Source: Monoraphidium neglectum
Lineage: Eukaryota; Chlorophyta; Chlorophyceae; Sphaeropleales; Selenastraceae
Direction of reading: 5' to 3'
Assembly: GCF_000611645.1 (NCBI RefSeq)
Contig: NW_014012659.1
Span: 1 to 12,880, forward strand
DNA length: 12,880 bases
Shown here: piece by piece, positions 8,673 to 12,880 of the stretch
Layout of the letters: each line of letters begins with the position of its first letter
Numbering within the stretch: the stretch's first letter is position 1
Program-made: the position numbers and the translations under genes
Notes under the pieces: generated by a model
The model's database searches: none
What the model saw: only the letters and a program-made list of their open reading frames with translations
Told to the model about the DNA's origin: nothing

Positions 8673-10514
8673 TGCATGCTCAACCACTTGCGTCCCGCAG
8701 TGAGCTTCTTCGAGAAGGTCAACAACGCGCACTTCAACTCGCTGGCCATGATCGACGCCGACGGCAGCATCCTGGGGGTCTACCGCAAGAGCCACATCCC
8801 AGACGGGCCCGGGTGCGCCCCCGACTCCCCCACGCTTCCCGCTGCCACCCGCCCCTCAACGGCACCCCTCGGCACGCATGCGGGCGCCCCCCGAACCTTG
8901 GCGCGCACTGTCCTGACCGCGGATCATCCGCAGCCTCCCAGCCCGCTTGCCTCACAGTTTTGGCACAATCATCGCCTTCCGGGGCCCCACCTGACCACAC
9001 GCACCCCCCAATTGTTCTCTCAGGTACCAGGAGAAGTTCTACTTCACACCCGGTGACACGGGCTTCAAGGTGTTTGACACCGCGTACGGCCGCCTGGGGG
9101 CCGCCATCTGCTGGGACCAGTGGTTCCCCGAGACGGCGCGCGCCATGGCGCTGCAGGGCGCGGAGGTGCGGGGCCGCTTGGCCGCGGGCGCTGCACATGA
9201 CCCGATGTCGATCATGGTGCTGGGCGTCGCGTGGCGAAGCTCAGGAGGCGACGTTGTTGCTGGCACAATAGCGTCGCTGTGAAAGCAACGGCATCGTGGC
9301 TTCGCTGCGCAAGGCGCGCAAAGCGGTGCGACTCAGCCTCGCCCCCCGCCCCGCCCTGCGGCCTGCCCGCCAGATCCTGTTCTACCCCACAGCGATCGGG
9401 TCCGAGCCCCAGGACAGCGGCATTGACAGCTACCCCCATTGGACGCGCACGATGCTGGGCCACGCCGCGGCAAATTTGGTGCGCCCGCCGTTAGGCAAAC
9501 CCGTGGGCGCGCCGCTCGCAGGCGCCCCGTAGAGCTGCCACTGACAACGCCAGGGATCGCGGGTTGCGGGGCATGCGGATGCCTCTGCTGCTTTCCCATG
9601 CTGGATTGGCGAGTTTTGCTTTTCCCATGACGCTGCCCACTGATGCCAGTCCCTCTGCACCTCCCCCAACACCGATCGTGCCGCCCGCAGACGCCCGTGG
9701 TGGCGTCCAACCGCGTCGGCAAGGAGGAGTTCGAGAAGAGCTCTATCACATTCTACGGCGGCAGCTTCATCAGCGGGCAGCGGGGGGAGGTGCTGCAGCA
9801 GGTGGGGGCGGCACTGCGCCGCCTGTACCAGGCGGCTCTCTGCCTCTGCGCTCGCGGACAGTGTCAACGCTCGACGCGACGCACGTTCACCTCGCCCACT
9901 CGTTCGCCGGCCATGCTCAAGCATCAACCAAAATGCTTGTTCCAGTGATGAACTCAAGCCACCCGCGGTCTTGGGAAGCCCAGCTTGCAAACGCGCTGAA
10001 ATTGCTGTGGTTCACACCCGCCCAAAATCGCTGCGGCCCCGCTGCCCTGGTTTTCAGGTGGGCGGCGACAAGGATTTCCTGCAGCACGGCAACCTGACGC
10101 CCGACCCTTCAAAGGAGGAGGGCTTCGTGGTGCAGGAGTTTGACCTGGACGAGCTCAGGGCCACGCGCCTCGGGTGGGCGGGGGGCAGCTTGCGACTGGG
10201 AGCGTTCGGTCTGGGGCGGCTGCTGGCACCTGGGGGGGGGGGAACTGGTGCCGCTCGCAGCTTCACATGGGGAGTGGCCGCGGGCTGTGTAGCTGGCTCG
10301 TGCTGGTGGCGGTGGTGCGCTCGCGTCCGAGGGAAGGCAATAGGATAATCTCGCTGTCCGAGGATGTGGTGAAGAGCATTATGCCACAAAAGAAACCAAC
10401 CCTCTTCCAACCCTTGCATCGCTCAGGTGGGGCGTCTTCCGCGACCGCCGGCCGGATATCTACAAGCCGCTGGTCACTTTTGATGGCAGTCTTGTGCACC
10501 ACGCGCTCAAGTAG
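7520..10514 (+). CDS. CPA: N-carbamoylputrescine amidase (nitrilase superfamily)
   Basis: This enzyme hydrolyses N-carbamoylputrescine to putrescine, CO2 and ammonia, the last step of the plant-type arginine decarboxylase route to polyamines. Exons: join(7520..7585,7670..7732,7849..7890,8138..8187,8360..8400,8701..8812,9024..9165,9374..9478,9691..9801,10058..10173,10427..10514), giving 311 residues against about 300 in plants. The C-N hydrolase triad is complete: Glu44 (LLQELFE), Lys117 ([11 protein letters not shown]) and Cys154 ([10 protein letters not shown]). Further family blocks are [30 protein letters not shown] and [10 protein letters not shown]. All eleven exons join in frame with GT-AG introns of 84 to 300 nt. 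ATG 7520 sits in a good context (GCCATGG) and begins at the usual first beta strand, so no targeting peptide is visible and the protein is probably cytosolic. Its start is only 212 nt after the SKA1 stop. Confidence 0.95.
8525..8672 (+). repeat. CA/CT microsatellite inside intron 5 of the amidase gene
   Basis: The tract is built of CA runs with short interruptions and a CT block at about 8590-8600. The longest uninterrupted part is an AC run of about 45 nt (8616-8660). It fills much of the 300-nt intron 8401-8700 and stops about 28 nt before the acceptor. Such tracts vary in length between strains. Confidence 0.95.
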
Positions 10515-10941
10515 TGCGCGCTGCCTTGCAGCTCGTGCCACAACTGCTGTCAGACGGCGTCATCCGCGGCACAGGATTGCGGCGGCGCCTTGGAGGCGCC
10601 AGCAGCGCTCTACCTCTGTACTGTACCCGAGCGATTACTATTGATGTGACTGTGGAACGCTTTGTAATGGCGACGAATTGAATCGTGTCCAGCGGTGGGT
10701 TCGGACGGAACGAGGGAACTCGGCCAGTCGAGCACGAATGGGGTGCACAAAAGCGTTGGAAGTTGGCATCATTGAGCTATTTCTTTAGCGTGACAGACAT
10801 CCAATTATCAAATCAAAACGTGGTAGGTCCCTTGCCCAGAAGCGCGCGTGTGCCTTTCGACACGGCCGTACTGGAAACGCTCACGCACAGCCCCCCTCCT
10901 GGCGTTCCGCCTCAGGGTACAGGATAAGATAACGCTGATTG
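10515..10941. other. Intergenic region between the amidase and tandem zinc-finger genes
   Basis: It contains the amidase 3' UTR and presumably the promoter and 5' UTR of the following gene. No exon is recognised. Apart from the TGTAA signal listed separately, no TATA box or other clear promoter element was identified. Confidence 0.6.
10663..10667 (+). terminator. UGUAA polyadenylation signal, amidase gene
   Basis: TGTAA occurs 149 nt after the amidase stop codon at 10512-10514, a typical 3' UTR distance for chlorophyte genes. Confidence 0.6.
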
Positions 10942-12880
10942 ATGGCTGTCGCCTGCAGCGTGCCGTTTGTCCCTCGGCCGGAGCACATATCGGCGATCTG
11001 GGGCCCTATCCAAGCCGTCCAAGGCGTACGTGCCATGGCCGCCGCTGAGCAAGGCACCCACGATATTACAGTCGCCGCTCAGGCGGCCCCAACGGCGGCC
11101 GCCGCGCCCTCTGGCCCTGACGCGCCGGCGGCCGATGGCGGTGTGCTGAGCGTGGGCAGCGACGGCAGCAGGGGCGGCGCCGAAAGGGCAGCTCAGCTGC
11201 AGGAGCTGTTCCAGCAGGCCTGCGGCCGCGGCGGCAGACGCCGGCACCTCTCCACGCCCACCCTTGAAGATCTCGCCAACAGCTTTGCTACCCTCACCCC
11301 CAACCGCACCCCAGCTGCGTCGCACGGCGGCACCAGCGGCCTGCTGCCAGACACCCCGCTGACTGACCCGCAGCAAGCCGGCACCGCACCCTCTGCGCCT
11401 CACACTGCCCGCGCCGCCTCCTCACCCGGCGCGTCGCGTGCTGCCTCAACATCCGAGGCCGCGCTTTCGCTGCAGATGTCCAGCGTATTCGCGCAGCCAG
11501 AGCAGCAATCTCAGCAGCACGACGCAGTCAACCAGCACCAGCAGCATCAAAACTATCAGCAGCAGCAGCAGCAGCAAGAGCAGCAGCAGCAACAGCAGCA
11601 GCAACAGCAGCAGCAGCAGCTCCAGCAGCAGCAGCAGCAGCTCCAGCAGCAGCACACTCTCGCCAACCTCCCCATGCAGCAGGCGCAGCACTCCACGCCT
11701 CGCCGCGAGGCCGCGCCGCCTCTCTTGCTGTCGCCGCAGCGCAGCGCGAGCGGCGGGGTGGACCCGTACTGCAAGCCCAACAACTTCCTTTACAAGGTGA
11801 GTTGCGCCTGGCACTCTGGGCTGTTTGCGAGTGAATTGTGTGCACAATCCTGAATGATACCTCTGCCCTTGCGGGTGTGGCGAATCTGTTGCGGCAATGT
11901 TCACAGTAGCTTTTTTGGCTGGCGCAACCGCTTGCATCGGACACTGATTCGATTTCCTGTGCTTGTAGACACCCTCTCCTCTTCCAGCTACTCACCACCA
12001 CCACCACCCCATGTGTATTCATGTAGTCTTCAACATTCCTTGCAGCTCCTCTCGCCCTCCTCATAAGTCTTCGCAACCGCTTCCCGTCACCGCACTCCTC
12101 CCCTGCCCACCCCCCAAGCCGCTCCCAACATCCATTGACGCCCAAATCGTGTGTCTTAGACCACGTATCCACCTCCTACCCTCCTCTGTGTGTCACCTGC
12201 GTCACCCACGCCACCCATGTCACCCGTGTCACCCCTGTAACCCCTGTCACCTGCAACAGACGGAGCTCTGCAAGAACTGGAGCGCCCTCGGCACATGCAG
12301 ATACGGCGTCAAGTGCCAGGTGCGGCGCCGCCCCCACCCCCTCGTTGTAACCCGCTGTCTGCTTGGAACCTTCCTGGATGTGTGAGCGCAACCTAACCCT
12401 CAACCGCCGGCTGCGCACGGCGCATGAGAACTTTGATTATATGCACGATCGTATCTGCAACCCATCCCACAGACGCCACACCCCGGTGAAAACCGCTGGG
12501 CTCGCCCATCCTCATCATCCCGCCTCTGGCACCTCACCACGTTGCTGCCGCCGCAGTTTGCCCACGGCACCCTGGAGCTGCGCCCCGCCAGCCGCCCGCC
12601 GCGCGCCAAGTCCGACCTCTGCCGCACTTTCGCGATCACCGGCAGCTGCCCCTACGGCACCCGCTGCCGCTTCCAGCACGCCGAGCCCGGCTCTGCCTCG
12701 GCCGCAGCCGCCCTCGCCGCGGCCCGCGCGTCGCCGCAGCAAGGCGGCAGCGCCGGCGCCGGCGCGGCCGCAGCGCTCGGCGCGCGGCGCCAGGCCGAGG
12801 CGGCGCGGCGGCTGGCGGCCGCGGGGGGCGAGTACTGCGCCGGCGGCCTGTTCGACGCGAGTGGGGGTACGCATGGCGGG
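10942..12880 (+). CDS. TTP/ZFP36-type tandem CCCH zinc-finger protein, polyglutamine-rich, 3' end missing
   Basis: Proteins with this tandem zinc finger bind AU-rich mRNA and usually promote deadenylation and decay. Exons: join(10942..11796,12260..12319,12557..>12880), 413 residues so far. Finger 1 is C289-X8-C298-X5-C304-X3-H308 and finger 2 is C327-X8-C336-X5-C342-X3-H346. The 18-residue linker is exactly as in animal TTP. The TTP lead-in YKTELC is rebuilt across intron 1 (FLYK|TELC), and intron 2 splits finger 1 just before FAH. The second lead-in is AKSDLC. The N-terminal 285 residues are low-complexity, with a glutamine tract at about 206-238 and Ser/Thr-Pro sites. After the fingers comes an Ala-rich stretch. 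ATG 10942 follows an in-frame stop; ATG 11035 (GCCATGGCC) has a better context and may be the real start (residue 32). The frame is still open at the window edge, with possible donors near 12861 and 12868. Confidence 0.88.
11557..11655 (+). repeat. CAG-rich trinucleotide tract encoding polyglutamine
   Basis: CAG codons dominate, broken by CAA (Gln), GAG (Glu) and CTC (Leu) codons, inside the first exon of the tandem zinc-finger gene. The codon mixture suggests a stabilised tract, not a pure expanding repeat. The region around it stays Gln/His-rich from about 11500 to 11690. Confidence 0.95.
12194..12256 (+). repeat. Nine-bp minisatellite abutting the intron 1 acceptor of the zinc-finger gene
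   Basis: Seven consecutive 9-mers of the form CACCC(N)TGT, with slight variation (for example CACCCATGT, CACCCGTGT, CACCCCTGT), run directly into CAG|ACG at 12259/12260. They take the place of an ordinary polypyrimidine tract. They are also in frame with exon 2 and stop-free, reading as His-Pro-Cys-like triplets. Confidence 0.85.

Noticed and set aside
8487..8795. Reverse-strand Cys/Val-rich open frame over the CA repeat
   Set aside because: It is simply the translation of a GT repeat.
11446..11937. Antisense poly-Leu and poly-Cys frames over the CAG tract
   Set aside because: They are translations of the complementary CTG repeat. The sense frame belongs to the tandem zinc-finger gene.

Overview
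The window looks like nuclear DNA from a unicellular green alga, most likely a chlorophyte of the Chlorella/Trebouxiophyceae type (inference). The genes are split by many short introns of roughly 80 to 460 nt with GT(GCG/GGG)...(C)AG borders. Exons are GC-rich with high GC3, intergenic DNA is less GC-rich, and UGUAA polyadenylation signals follow two of the stop codons. One enzyme is of the plant type. Five genes are recognisable and all lie on the + strand. No prokaryotic features (operons, ribosome binding sites, CRISPR, IS elements) and no tRNA or rRNA were seen.

Layout. (1) 1-641: the 3' end of a PSMD5/S5b-like proteasome assembly chaperone gene, whose last intron appears to be GC-AG. (2) 1418-2635: an intronless gene for a cysteine/histidine repeat protein with eight perfect 38-residue units matching the EsV-1-7 repeat (C-X4-C-X16-C-X2-H-X12), the family of the brown-algal IMMEDIATE UPRIGHT protein and phaeovirus EsV-1-7. 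A ninth unit is broken by a one-base deletion. (3) 2636-5179: about 2.5 kb with no gene I can name. It contains one antisense open stretch that could be an exon. (4) 5180-7307: an eight-exon SKA1 gene (kinetochore microtubule-binding protein). (5) 7520-10514: an eleven-exon N-carbamoylputrescine amidase gene with a complete Glu-Lys-Cys triad; its fifth intron carries a long CA microsatellite. (6) 10942-12880: the 5' part of a gene for a TTP/ZFP36-type tandem CCCH zinc-finger RNA-binding protein with a long polyglutamine tract. It runs off the right edge.

The five genes do not form a pathway: they cover proteasome assembly, an unknown Cys-rich protein, chromosome segregation, polyamine synthesis and mRNA regulation. 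Exon borders were set by hand from splice consensus, frame continuity and remembered family sequences; no database or transcript was consulted. The most unusual item is the EsV-1-7 repeat gene, because that family is small, functionally obscure, patchily spread over eukaryotes and shared with large DNA viruses.
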